DNA of 59,498 nucleotides from the NCBI GenBank assembly GCA_004802705.1, contig SGPL01000163.1:1-59498 (forward strand), read 5' to 3'. Below the pieces are notes generated by a model that was not told where the DNA came from, searched no databases, and was given only the letters and a program-made list of their open reading frames with translations. Below, in pieces: positions 23,560 through 37,154 of the stretch. A program made the position numbers and the translations under genes. This stretch comes from Bondarzewia mesenterica (lineage: Eukaryota > Basidiomycota > Agaricomycetes > Russulales > Bondarzewiaceae). Within the stretch, counting starts at the first letter, position 1; every line of letters begins with the position of its first letter.

Positions 23560-25122
23560 CTTAGATGGTAGAGTCTTGATTTTGTTTTCGTTTGTCATTG
23601 AGTTGATACTGGCATAGACGATATCAGGACATCAGGCCGACATCAGACTTCATCTACATGTCTCCGTAGATTATCTCCGCCTGTTTTCGCTCGTATAACT
23701 GCCTCTAATTGATATCATAGTAAGTTACTTTATCATGACCATAGTCGCGGAAAATTTCGTGAATGTGGTTTCTCAAACTCATCGCACTCGACGTTTAGAC
23801 AGCCTCTGTGGATGGTAGATTGCATACTAGGGTGCACGGGGAATTGGGGTCTGTCTGTAGCATATAGGCTCCCCTCTCACTGCGAAGCGGATTTACTGAT
23901 TCAATTTTCTAGCTCTTCAACCTGCCACTGCGAATTGTCATGGTACTGTTAGTGATGAACGATGAAAAGCAGGTACGAAACAATTCCCGTATTCCTCATA
24001 GACAATCACTCACGGACGTTCGGCGAATCGGTTACAGGGTTATCATAGTGAGCCATTCTTTCTCTTGACCGAGCTTAGTGGTCGCACCGACGAAGGATTG
24101 TTAACAGAACATATGGCGGCACCTGACCAGCTGTGAACCAACATTGTGTCTGGTGAGCACGCGTATGCACGTCTTTGAGGATCTGTGTGGCCTCGTCCTT
24201 GTCCAGACATGATGACGACACGAGATCATAATGAGCCCGTCGTCTTTTGGATAGTTGGCATGGTAATGGTGCTCTAGCTCGAGATCTTCATCCAGCTCTG
24301 CCAATCCTCATCGACATTGTCGCCTGCGACAACCAGACACGAATTCCGAAGTCACGTCACAAATACGGATGGTAGTCTTAGCTCTCACATTGACCCACTC
24401 ATTGGCTACAACTCGTTCAGGTCTACTGATGGTAAACCCGACTGCCTCTCATCACACGGGATTCTCACCCACATCATCAATAGTTTCCTCGTCAAACGCT
24501 TTCTCGTGACGCATGTGGAAAGCTGAATGATGTAAAATCCAATGGGTATGCTTGCCCTTCTACGAAAAACGTGGATGGCACTCGCATCCATGTGTTTCTG
24601 CTATGAAGTTACATTTTATTGAGGTCTATGATAGGCACAGTTGCGGGAAAGACGTACATTCACTTTTCTTTGCAATTCAGATACCCTCACACGACCTCTG
24701 AATTGCGAACGAAGAGTTAGGGGTTGCAGTGCGACGTGCAGCCTATCAACGCAGCCTCTCACATTCCAGCACCCCCAGAGCTTCCTTTCGAGGACGACAG
24801 AAGAATGAGGGACGCACGTTTTGACTGGAGTCAACAACGACGATCTGAATGATTACGTCTCCGCAGCCTCTCATATCTGCTCCTTCAACCTTCGTTGGCA
24901 TAGCCCGCATTTATTCCACATAGATCAAAACATCGACCAAATGACCATTCAGCATATACTCAAAGGATAGAGATGTACCGCCGTCCAATCTAGAAGCGGA
25001 CCAATGACTCCGAATACGTTTAGGTATATCAGTAATTATTTGCCGGAGCAACACAGCGAGACAGGCCACATGAGTATGTATCATTTACGAAGGAACCCTA
25101 CATGTATGAATGATCTCTAAAT
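23560..25122. other. Gene-poor interval
   Basis: About 1.5 kb without a recognisable gene. Short frames on both strands (for example plus 24317-24526, minus 24101-24304 and 24616-24837) have no homology I can name. It separates the convergent 3' ends of the Nudix gene and the dihydrolipoyl dehydrogenase gene. Confidence 0.45.
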
Positions 25123-27117
<1,995 letters not shown>

Positions 27118-27490
27118 TATGAAGAGATGACAGTATGGAACAAGTTGCAAGACTCGGCGTCGGACGGATGGCGAGAAACGTGAGCAAGCTAAGATTATGT
27201 AATATTATCGGCATCGGTCATCCCCAATTTGGTAGCAGATATGGGAACTACATAATTATACTTATTTTTTGACATCAAAGGATAACTCACTTACATATGT
27301 AAAAAGGAAATCCACAGTATATCCTTCTACATAATTACCACGGTGCTTGCAGGGAATCAGGATGCTGTGGCATCTGCCCTAGACAACTACGAGTACATTG
27401 TACAGCTTGATCTGTTTCAATCTGTAGCTTGAAATCTGTACAACGAATTGTACATCAAGCTCTCGATCGCGGTTCAAGGATACCCCATGA

Positions 27491-30451
27491 ATGTCTTCGC
27501 CTTGGATCAAACGCAAAGCCCGCCTGGGTGCGCTCTTACAGAGCAATGGAGACGAGGATGCTGAGGGTGTAGCACTTGACCGGATCCTACATGGGCAGTC
27601 TGTCATTGGAAAGACATGTGCGTTTGTTTTTTCATATGGCCGTCCTCTTGACAGTTCAATTTCTGGCCCCAGCAAAGACGACTGAGATCGACGTGACGCG
27701 CTTCACTGACAAGGATTTGTCCATCGTTGGCACGCTAGAGTATGGCCAGTTTGGTGTCGTACGTAGCTGCTGTGTGTGTGTTCGCCAAAAATTCTCATGT
27801 CGACCGACTTGTTCCTAGATCGACGTCGTGACATGCAGCTTGGACGGCCGAGTGTACGTCCGCAAATCGATCGAGAAAAGATTCGCTTTTAAGACACGCG
27901 ACGTACGTCTCTCTGCTTCTTTTTGCTGCGCCTTCACACCAACGTCACATCAGCAATGCAATCCGCAAATTGAACGCGACATCCTCCTCCAAGCCCTCCG
28001 CGGTAACACTGTCTGGGCACCACACCTTCTGTGCGCGTTTCAAACGCCTACGCATCTGAACATTGTCATGGAATACGCTGAAGGGGGCTCGCTTTGGGAT
28101 GTCCTGGAGTCCAGCCCGCTTGATGGTTGCGTTGTCGAAGCTGATCTGCACTGGTGGTTCCCGCAGATCGTGAGCGCGCTCGTATGGTGTCATTCACAGG
28201 GATTTGTGCATCGGTGAGTGTATCGATTCTGCGCAGTGACACACCAAGACTGTTGTGACAAAAATGTATTCAATGGACTTGGCAAGTACAATACCGAGTA
28301 CTTGCTGATTGGTGACTCTTTCATTTGCATCACCCACGACCTTCGGGAACGATCATGAGATAAATCCCCGTCGCTAACTCAATGTGACCTTATTTCGCTA
28401 ATGAAACGTTCTTAACTATACCTTCAGGGATGTCAAGCCTCATAATTTCGTCCTCAACCAAGTCTCCCATATTCAACTCATCGACTTTGGTTCTGCCGCG
28501 CCTCTCCTTCCGCCACGCCCTGACGGTGCGCGCTTGGTTCCCCGTCGCCACTGCCTTGTGCCTTGCGGCACGTGTGATTACATATCTCCGGAGGTTCTAC
28601 AGGCGCACGAGGAGGCCCTCGTTGCCCTCGAGATGTCGGAAGATGAGGGGGAAGCGCGAAAGAGCAGGACTATTGACGGAGATGGAGGGTACGGCGTGGA
28701 GACTGATTGGTGGAGCATGGGCGCAATGCTGTACGAGATGGCATACGGTGTCGCGCCGTTCTTTGCAAGCGATATCCGACATACATATATGAAAATCATG
28801 GATCATAAAAGGAGTCTTAAGTTCAAGTGCGACCCGCCCATATCGGAGTCACTGGAAGATCTCATGCGTCTGTGAGTCATTTCATCCGCTTGGCCAGTGG
28901 GTGTTGAAGAAATCCCATTGTATAGACTTCTCACCGACCGCGAAACACGACTCGGCCGAACTGGTGCTGCAGAGATAATGAACCATCCATTTTTTGACGG
29001 TGTAGAATGGGAAGATTTGCATATTCGTGCGTAACGCTGTTACATATCTTTCCATCCTCCTCACACTTCCTTCACGACAGAGAACCACCCAGACGGCCTG
29101 CACTTGCCGCAATTCAGCTACGTCAATACTCAATCAGCCGACAGTGCGGCCCCCCTTGGTTCAAGTGAATCACAAACCTTTTCCTCGAATTCTTCGCACT
29201 CGCAAGGTTTTGCCTTTTCCGCCTTTTTTCAGTCCTCTGAAAGGAGTGGGTCGGATCTGCACCCGACGCCTCGCCCGAAAGGATCTATCCTACGCGAGCA
29301 AGCCTCGGACTACTTCATAGGTTTCTCTTGGGGCCCGACCCTCGACGCGTTCCAAGCCTCATCGTCGCCCTCACTTTTTCCATCGGCCACGTTATCTGTC
29401 TTTTCCTCGCACGACCCGCAATCCACACCGCGCCCGAACCGAGCACTGACGCTCGCGCGCACACCCTTCCGGGTCATATCCACGCCCTTCCGCACGCCGT
29501 ACAATTATCACAGTGTGGGCACCTCAACGCTTCCGCGAGCGAGCACACTCCTTCGCAGGACGGCTCCGCGGCGGACGATGTCGGATCGGGAGGCGATGCG
29601 GCAGCTCGTGGACTGCATCGGACTGAGCGCGCGCAAAAAGGTTTTGGCGGCGGGGCGGACACCGCGAGGGATGCAGCGTATGAATCTTGGGGGGTTTGGT
29701 TCAGTGGGCATTGGCAAGGCGTTGCGGTTCGTGCCCTCACCCATTGAGATCCAGCCGGAGATGGGGGTTATAGCCAGCAAATTTGTGTATGAGGCCCATG
29801 CGAGCGATGGGGGGGAGCAGTCGGATGAGCGGGAGTATTAGCGGTATGATGTGGGAAGGGGAGGGGGAGACGAGCGATGAGGATGGGAGTGAGGCGCCGC
29901 CGAGTCCGAGCCCCAGCCCGAGGCCGGGATCGGCAATGTCAATGTTGTCGTCACGGCGGAGCGCGACACCGACGGTAACGGCAAGCTGGTCATTGAGTCG
30001 TCTTCAATCTGGATTACCGAGTGCTGGGTCTGGGTCTGGGTTGTTGGGCGTGGAGTGGTGTGGAAATGCAGGCGTGGGGAGGTCGAGGAGGTCGACTTCG
30101 CCCGGGTTGGTCATGGATGAGGTATGCAATGAGGATGAGGGAAACCAAGCGGAGGGAAAAGCCAAGGGAAACGGCAAAGGAAACGACATGGGAAAGAGTG
30201 CATTGGACTGCGAATTATTGAATGCTCTCGACATGATCGTTACCCCTGACCGCACGCCTCATGTGAGGAGCAAGTTGGAGGGGGTTGCGACACGAGTGGA
30301 GGCGGACAATAACGATATTCGCGAAGAGGATTCATGGGCGAGTCTAGAGAGGCGTCACGCCTCCTTGATGGCAGAGATTGAGGGGTTGGAGGTGCGGTTG
30401 GAACGCGTGCGGCAGCGCTGGACGCGGAGGGCGGTTGCAGATGAGAGGTAG
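27491..30451 (+). CDS. AGC-family protein kinase with long Ser/Pro-rich tail
   Basis: Serine/threonine kinase whose domain fits the NDR/ROCK/CRIK side of the AGC group. After an N-terminal part (FTDKDLSIVGTLEYGQFGV, glycine-rich loop) come VRKSIEKR (lysine of VAIK type), IERDILL, the hinge IVMEYAEGGSLWDVL, the catalytic loop HRDVKPHNF, IQLIDFGSA (DFG), GTCDYISPEV (APE) and DWWSMGAMLYEMAYG. An AGC-like C-terminal tail follows (NHPFFDGVEWEDLH). Introns include an unusually long one of 214 nt (28214-28427) splitting the HRD motif. The frame stops at TAG 29839-29841, but a second open frame with the same Ser/Pro composition (29816-30451, ending RVRQRWTRRAVADER) continues after a 7-base G run at 29809-29815. 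One G fewer would fuse them. I include it as the probable C-terminus. Confidence 0.85.
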
Positions 30452-32493
30452 AACTTTGAGGGTGGGTATCAAGGGTCGAGATCGATGGGTAATACTTGTC
30501 TGCGCATCTGGAGCGTCGATCCCGGAGGGCGTGATGAGGAAGTATCTGACTCGTGAATTTGTGCGTCTTTGTTGCCGCGGGCGTCGACTATCGGCGGCTT
30601 TGATGCTGGGTGGAACCGGTTGGCTGGCAGTGAGATGGAAGCAGTGCACGTGGAGTCCGCGTGCCGCCCTGTCATACATATGGCGGATTCCTGCGAGCGA
30701 TAGCACTTTTGTTGCCTGCTGATCTGATGCCGCAGAGCAAAAAAATGGAGGGTGGATCTGGTGGCAGAAGTATTCGGGGGGGGGGGGGGGGGGCGAGCGG
30801 CGAATGCAGAAACAGTGGGGAAACAATTGAGCAGCAGTACTGTGATTGTGGTTGTAATTTTATCCATCGACTAATTCTTCCTGCAGATATACATTTTTTT
30901 TTTCTACTCTAAATAGTGGTAGGTTGTTCAATTTCGTTGTGCACGTACCCTCTCCTCTTAACTTCATCGTGTTTGATGGTACAATTACGAAAGGAAGCGG
31001 ATCTAGTCGCCAACAGGATGGCTCGATCGCTGTTCCTGCCTGCTTCAGCACGTTATCTAGATCTGGTCGCGATAGATGAATCGGGAAAGTATCTGCGAGA
31101 TCGATCTCTTCCTACGTTGTCGCACTCTTTGGGCTCTTTGGAGTCCGTTAAAGCTTCTCCGCCGCTTACAAGGAGCTGATCAAGTCACGCATCGAGCAAT
31201 GCTCACAAAATAGCAAAGACACACACCAAGTTATGCTCTGTTAGTTCAGATGAAAAAAAAAAATGCCAAAAACAGTGAAGCAAATGCAGACGAGTTGGGC
31301 GATGCGACACTGAAGGGATGGACATACGAGACTCAGCTAGGAATGCCGAGAGGTTGACTTGACAAGCAATGCTCTCTAGTTTTCAGCCCTCGGCGGTGAC
31401 GAAAAAAGGCAGCATCGTGCCCTCCACGGACGTCTGCACGCTGATTCAGGCAATGAAGCCGCTCACCCCCAACTTCAACAGCGAGGCACTCAATCTCAAC
31501 GAAGGGCAGGAACGGGTAGAGACTCGCGCTCCGTTGGACACTTATCTGTGGTTGGACGACATCAACGCTAGCGGACACTCGTCCGAATGGATCGCAGGAA
31601 TGGGGCGGACAGATGTTTCGTCCAACTTGACGGGTTCCACCACAGGCACAACACACCCACACTGCCTCATCTCCACACAGCCCTCTTCTATGTCCGAGGT
31701 GAAGGATGAGAATGAGAGATGGCCACGCACGGTGTCAGGTTGAAAAGCGGACGATCTGGGGTCAGAGCATGAAGTGAAATGCTACGTATGTACCGTCCTG
31801 GATCACCTGCTTAACTACAGCACTCCTTGAGCCATCTGAAACGAGACATCTGAAGGAGTGCCACTGTCTGATACTCAAAAATAAACTCAGGTCATCCAAT
31901 ATATAGATAGAGACGAAACCGACTTCGTTCTAATCTCTTCACCTCTGCGCTTTTTGCTTTGTTAATTAATTGTTTTACTTCACATCTTTCTGTTCGGTTT
32001 TTCGATCTATGATGCTTTAATTTCCTTGTTCCCTTCTCGCTCGTGTTAGGTCAATATTCCTACCATCCCCAATAATCTCATTTGCACTTACCTATACAAC
32101 CCGCATATATCATCGTGAATCTAGCATCTCCTGGCATGTCGCTGGTGCAAGGAAAGCGAAGACGGCCAATGTTGTGCATGAGTGAACAATACGTAAGTAG
32201 AGCGGAACCCTGGACTAGTCTCCCACTGGTGGCAGGTTGTAGACACAGGTAGACACTTCAGAATATCCTACCCTGGACGTCCGACAAGGTCCGACACCGG
32301 CCGGATAAATTGTGGCGTCCGGCCGTTGCCGGCGAGAAACTCAAGTTCAACTTTTCATTGCTCGCACGCAGTGACCTACTGTCAGTTACTACTCAGTACT
32401 ACTCAGTACTACGGTTTCAACGTCCAACAGAGGCATCATACCTCAGGCCTCAAGTCACATTCAGACGTGTCATCAACGCTCTTTGATTTCCAG
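30452..32493. other. Gene-poor interval with homopolymer tracts
   Basis: About 2 kb without a confident gene. It contains an 18-base G tract (30776-30793) and an A run near 31250-31261. The minus-strand frame 31333-31662 begins WVCCACGGTRQVGRNICPP, which has a zinc-ribbon look but no complete second pair of ligands, and the overlapping plus frame 31369-31743 shows no family. Around 32385-32410 the 10-mer ACTCAGTACT is repeated in tandem. Confidence 0.4.
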
Positions 32494-32876
32494 GAGCAAA
32501 GTGTCGACGGCACAAGAGCCAGCATTTCAGATTGCTGAAGCCCGTTCACGACGCGTGAAGCTTGAAGCCGAAGCCAGTCACTCACTCAGTCGCCGCATCA
32601 ATACAGAGGAAGTTGGGCTTGCGATTTGCTCCGTACTTCACCTCGGTGAGTCTCATGACCATATGTTACCGGCCGATCCGTTACTAATCTCTATGTGTCG
32701 GGCGACAAGTCACATTCTCGGAAACCCCTCAGCTCTTTGATGCTTTGTTCGAGTCCTCGATTCATCCCTTTTCAGGCAATCACCAGACCACGCGTTATCT
32801 TACTTGGTCCCAAGATTGCCTCGAGCGAGTACACGAAGTGCAGGACCTTTCACCACGCTTCGAGATGGCGGTTTAG
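32494..32876 (+). CDS. Unidentified protein, 3' portion, two exons
   Basis: Two segments join in frame across a 64-nt GT-AG intron (32646-32709). The first reads AEARSRRVKLEAEASHSLSR and then EEVGLAICSVLHL. The second reads FSETPQLFDALFESSIHPF and ends RFEMAV with TAG at 32874-32876. Composition and splice fit look like real coding sequence. The 5' end is not resolved: an acceptor at 32493 suggests at least one more exon upstream. I do not recognise the family. It lies about 200 bases before the two-module gene below, on the same strand. Confidence 0.45.
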
Positions 32877-33086
32877 TAGCCCAACACCTATGCGTTTGGC
32901 TAGGCAGCTTGTTCGTGACCATCCTGTTCCTTCCTTTCTCGTGCTCATCCTGTGGCCAAAATTTAAAATCTTGTCCCATTCTAGGAGATAGGCGCCGTGC
33001 GTGCGGCTGCCAATGTTAAGTCTCCGTCTTTGGGCTTCAAAATTGGATTTAAAAAGAGGAAAATTCAAAGCTTGGATCCTCACCGT

Positions 33087-34531
33087 ATGCTCTCTTCAGA
33101 ATATTACGATATTTCCAAATTGCGGCGCGTGTCCTTTCATTGCCTCGGCGTTGAGTCCGAGACGCGCTCTTCTGCAATTTGCATCATTTCTTACCGGGTA
33201 ATAGCACGCAAGCCGGGTTTCGTGACGAAGTATATAATGTTTCCCAAAGGAACGCACGGTTATCTCTATTTCCATCAGTCGACGACGACGGATCCTTTCG
33301 AAGGCCAAATCCGCTTCCGTATCACCAGGCCTGGGATTCCTTCGATTACATTTCGCGAAAGGTCACGATCTGCTGTTGGAGGACGGAACTCCATGGAAGT
33401 TGCGGCTCGCGATTGTTCTTACTAGGGGCATCTATGCAGCTCTTGGCGACCTGCTTCTCAAAGAGAATCCATCATTACGACAATCTATTTCCATGGATGT
33501 TGCCGCGGCTCGCAGGCATCCAGTAATTCGAACACTAGATCCTCGAGAGCTTACCGCCTCAGATTTCCTCGACATCTCAGGCAAGCTCTGCCCCAGACCT
33601 GTCGTCGAAGCCCCAGGCTGGACGACAATGGAGCCGTATCTCCAATATCAGCGCGCACAAGGGAGCGGGGGGAGAGGCGATACAGTGAGGCTTCCGTTCC
33701 CTCCCGGCACACACGGCTTTTTTTTACTACTTCGAACAAGCCGACGAAGAGGGACAAATTCGTTTCCGCATCACCAAGGACGCTAACCCGGCCAGTTTCG
33801 CAGAGGGGACCGATCTGAAATATTCAACCGGTCTGCCATGGTATTGTTCACGCAGACGATTTCGAAAAGGTGACCGCTCCACCCCGATAGGTTGCCTCCT
33901 TCCTGAGGAAGATGCGGCCGTGCCTGTGGGTATCCCAGAAGAAAGGACTGTGTCACCAGGACAGCAGCGCGCGCTCGTCGATCGTCGTACAAGCGCGCCG
34001 GTTCTCCGTACCAAAAATCCGTTCATCAAAACTTTTGGGCAGCCATTCTTCATTGACTTATCTCGCCATCGCTTCTACATCTGGGTCAAACGTGGACAAC
34101 GTGTACAGAGAATCGGGGTGCCAAACCCTCTGATCTATTCCAACAGTCCGCGTCCCGAGAGTCCCCAGCCTCGTCATCGCTCGCTTTACCACGGTACGTA
34201 CCGTTCAATTAGATAACGGCCCTTTGATTGTCAAAACTAGCTGAACCTAGGGTCTGCGCTGTGTTGCTTTGAGCCGTCACCTCGTCCCCAGGATCGGGGT
34301 CAGCTCAGGGTAGCCTTGCGGCTGGTCAAGGTCTTGACGCCTTTTGAGAAGTGTCCTCAACCTCCAGGGGCGACGGTTGTTGGGGCTCGCACCCGCTTGC
34401 ACGAAGTAACCGTTGAACCACCAGATGAAGGACAACTGTTCATGGTGGGTAACGAGGTGCGGGTGTATCTTGGGGCACGATCCAGCAAAAAAAATTGCTT
34501 TCCAAATGTTGTTCGATGCCCAGGCAGATAG
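33087..34531 (+). CDS. Two-module GTHGF protein of unknown function, frame broken twice
   Basis: Resembles lineage-specific hypothetical proteins of Agaricomycetes. It carries two copies of a module: FPKGTHGYLYFH, GQIRFRIT and FAKGHDLL (33235-33370), then FPPGTHGFFYYFE, GQIRFRIT, FAEGTDL and LPWYC (33699-33850). A common C-terminal part follows (FGQPFFIDLSRHRFYIWVK), an intron after LYHG (about 34195-34252), then SALCCFEPSPRPQ and LRVALRLVKVLTPFEK, with stop at 34529-34531. Two frame changes are needed: one near 33335-33355 in module 1, and one at an 8-base T run (33718-33725) in module 2, where one T fewer restores FFYYFE. Both could be sequencing errors or early decay. No signal peptide, TM or catalytic motif is seen. 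Confidence 0.6.
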
Positions 34532-35429
34532 TTCAAAGCCTCAACACACCAATCAAGAGTAAAAGCGTAAGCATAAGATCATTATGTCTGCGATCAAACT
34601 GCAGGACTGATTCATAATATTTACGCCCAATTCTAGCCGCAACGTACTGGTGTTATCCGATGGCGGTCGAATTGAAATCAGTTACAATATGCTTGTACTA
34701 CATTTCATGATATCCTGTCCAGCGCGGCTTTGGGAATCAGGACTGATCAGCCATCCTATCAATCCCTTCTCATCGCCAAAAGCTCAACTTTTTCTATGTG
34801 TTCTTTAGTGCATGGCTGCTCCTGTTGCAGTTGCCCCGCACCTATGTCTCCAAATTGCCACATATCTGCACTAGTTGATCTGAGAGAGGCGGAGCGACGG
34901 ACTGTGGACCAAGCAGTCATTTGGGTGATATTGAAGAGTTTTGTTTGGCTATTTGTACTGCTCGAATTATGGAGAGAGCTTGTATCGACCAACAAGCAGA
35001 GGTATGACGGTCGAAGTACTTGGCGTGTAGCATGCAGTACACAATCCCCACGAGCCTGAAATGTACGCTGGATCCATACAAGTCCCCGAGCAGTCCCTCA
35101 CATCTGCCATTCCCGGCGATGTCTATTTGTCTGTGAAGGAACAATGCTCCTGTCGGTTATCCTCCAGGGATTCATCTTCTTGATCTTCTTTTTGCCCTGG
35201 CCGGACGTGAGCGCCGCGGATAGGAGCGTGCTTAGTACAGCGAGGCCAATGGTTTGAGTAGCGATGAGAGAAAGACAGGAAAGTCAGATCACATGGCTTG
35301 TCCCTCCCGTAGGAGTAGTGCGCACCTTTCACCCTCTTCTGTCCCATTCTCAGCTTGTGATCTATTATATGCACTTTCGTCGTCAATACTCATTCTTTCA
35401 TGTCTGAGGTTTCACCAGTAACATGCCTC
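34532..35429. other. Interval without assigned gene
   Basis: Frames 34730-35059 (+) and 35123-35386 (-) show no family. The N-terminal half of UTP14 that would be expected upstream of the relic at 35430 is not here. Confidence 0.4.
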
Positions 35430-37000
35430 ATCGAGGATTAGGGGAGAGAAGGATAGCGGGGACGAGAGCAGGGGCGGTGACAGGGACGAAGATGAGGACG
35501 CCGGCGTCGAAGGGTTGAAGGTCCGCGCATTCAAAGAGGTTACTCGTCTCAAAGTAACTGACCCAGAACTGGACGATGGTAAGAAAGAAAAAGGGTCCTC
35601 GACGTGAAGTTCATGCGCGATGCTGTCGCGCGCGAACGGCAAGCGTTGAATAAGGAGGCTGATGGCTTCGTAAAGGGGCTGGGAGTGCCTGAAGATGATG
35701 ATGCAGAGTTAGGTGACCTTCACGAAGCAGATGACGTTGTCATCCAGCGCACCGGGAGACGTCTTCTTTCAAACCGTGAAAATGGGTATACACATCTTCT
35801 GCGCGTCTGTATGGTGATCCATGTGTTTCTTGCAGTCATTATGAACCGTTGGGTGATTAGCGTCCGATACTTCGGGCGTAACACTCAAATCAAAGATCTA
35901 CCTCCCTACAGCAACCTCATGCCCAGCAACCTCATGTCCGCTTCTCCTACACCCCCCACACTCCCCGTCAATGCCAGTACCTTTCCAGTCTCCCACGGTG
36001 AGCAGTCTAATCCATGGCTCGGCGAGAGATGGCACATCGAGCACACCTGCGTCAACGAAGATGAACGAATTGGTCGTGGGCAAAGATAGCAAGGCCACAG
36101 AGAAGTCAAAGAACAAACTTCAAAAGCGGCAAAAGGTCGGCGAGGTGGAGAAAGAGAAGAAACCTGAAGATGCCATCATGTAGACCACCCTGGAAAACGT
36201 CATCTCGATTAATGCGCCTTGGACCTTCCAAGACTTCTAAGGGCCAAGCAGTGCGAAGCGGCGAAGGGTACCTCTATCATAGAGGGTGCCGATGATTTGG
36301 ATGAAAATAGCGAGGTGGAGGAGCAGGAGAAGGCGTCAGAGCGCAAGGGGAAGGGGAAGGCTTCCGCCCGCAGGGTCAAAGCGTTCGAGCAGCGAGATCT
36401 CGTAGCCCTTGCATTTGCTGGAGACAATGCTATCCAGGTATGAAATACCAAGTGCCCACCACTTATCTCTCCCTCGTAACAGGAGTGTGAAGAGGCAAAA
36501 CGGCGCGAGATACAGGCAGACGTGCCGATAACGGTCGATACCACCGTCTTCCCGGCTGGGTGCACATCTATATCCGTGTCATCATCCTCATCTCACTTAC
36601 AGTCATCTGGATATATGCAGGGCTCCTGGGGCAGTCGAGGTGCAAAGAAGCAAGCACCCAAGCTTAGACAGCTCAAGGAGGTCGCAGGTATTGGCCCCAA
36701 ATTGAGGGCGAACTACGGCAAAGTGCACGTCATCATCGACAAACGCGACAAGACAGCCAAATACAAGTAAACGGTCAAGGACCTGCCGTGCCCGTGCACT
36801 AGCAAGGCGCAGTACTCGGAGCGCAGCCTCGGCACCCCGCTCGGGACTGAGTGGAACACACGGGTGAGCTTCCAGCACGGAACGTTGCCGAAGGTCACGA
36901 AGAAGGTATGCTTCACACTGTTTCCTTTACGATTCAGTCCTGCTGACGCCTCTCTTCTCAGATGGAAACGGTCATCAATCCCCTTGAGCAGCTATTCTGA
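35430..37000 (+). pseudogene. UTP14 (U3 snoRNP / SSU processome) relic, C-terminal half
   Basis: Sequence reads as the second half of the small-subunit processome protein Utp14: FKEVTRLKVTDPELDDGKK, MKFMRDAVARERQAL, QRTGRRLLS, SNPWL, GKDSKATEKSKNKLQKR, FEQRDLVALAFAGDNAIQ, EAKRREIQADVP, GSWGSRGAKKQAPK, GPKLRANYGKVHVIIDKRDK and the end TEWNTRV, LPKVTKK, METVINPLEQLF with TGA at 36998-37000. It is not intact. The segments fall in several frames, there are in-frame stops at TAG 36181-36183 and TAA 36768-36770 (just before TVKDLPCP), and a short insert interrupts the PGWGSWG region. The N-terminal half is missing. Utp14 is essential for 18S rRNA maturation, so a working copy must exist elsewhere. 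Confidence 0.8.
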
Positions 37001-37154
37001 GCCATGTATTGCATACATTTTGTCATACTACTCTCCAAACTACCCTGAGTATGGGCAGCCTTGACCCTAACCGACAGTGTTAAAAGAAATACAGGCACGT
37101 AAATGGTAAGAAGAAGTCCATGTGCGCTCGTTGAAATGTCCATCACGTATAGTG

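Noticed and set aside
29784..29842. An intron from GTGTAT to TAG as explanation for the kinase frame change
   Set aside because: No branch-site or pyrimidine signal. A one-base error in the G run explains the frame change with less.
31333..31662. Possible zinc-ribbon protein WVCCACGGT...ICPPHSC on the minus strand
   Set aside because: Only part of the ligand set fits, there is no clear start or splice structure, and an overlapping plus-strand frame is equally open.
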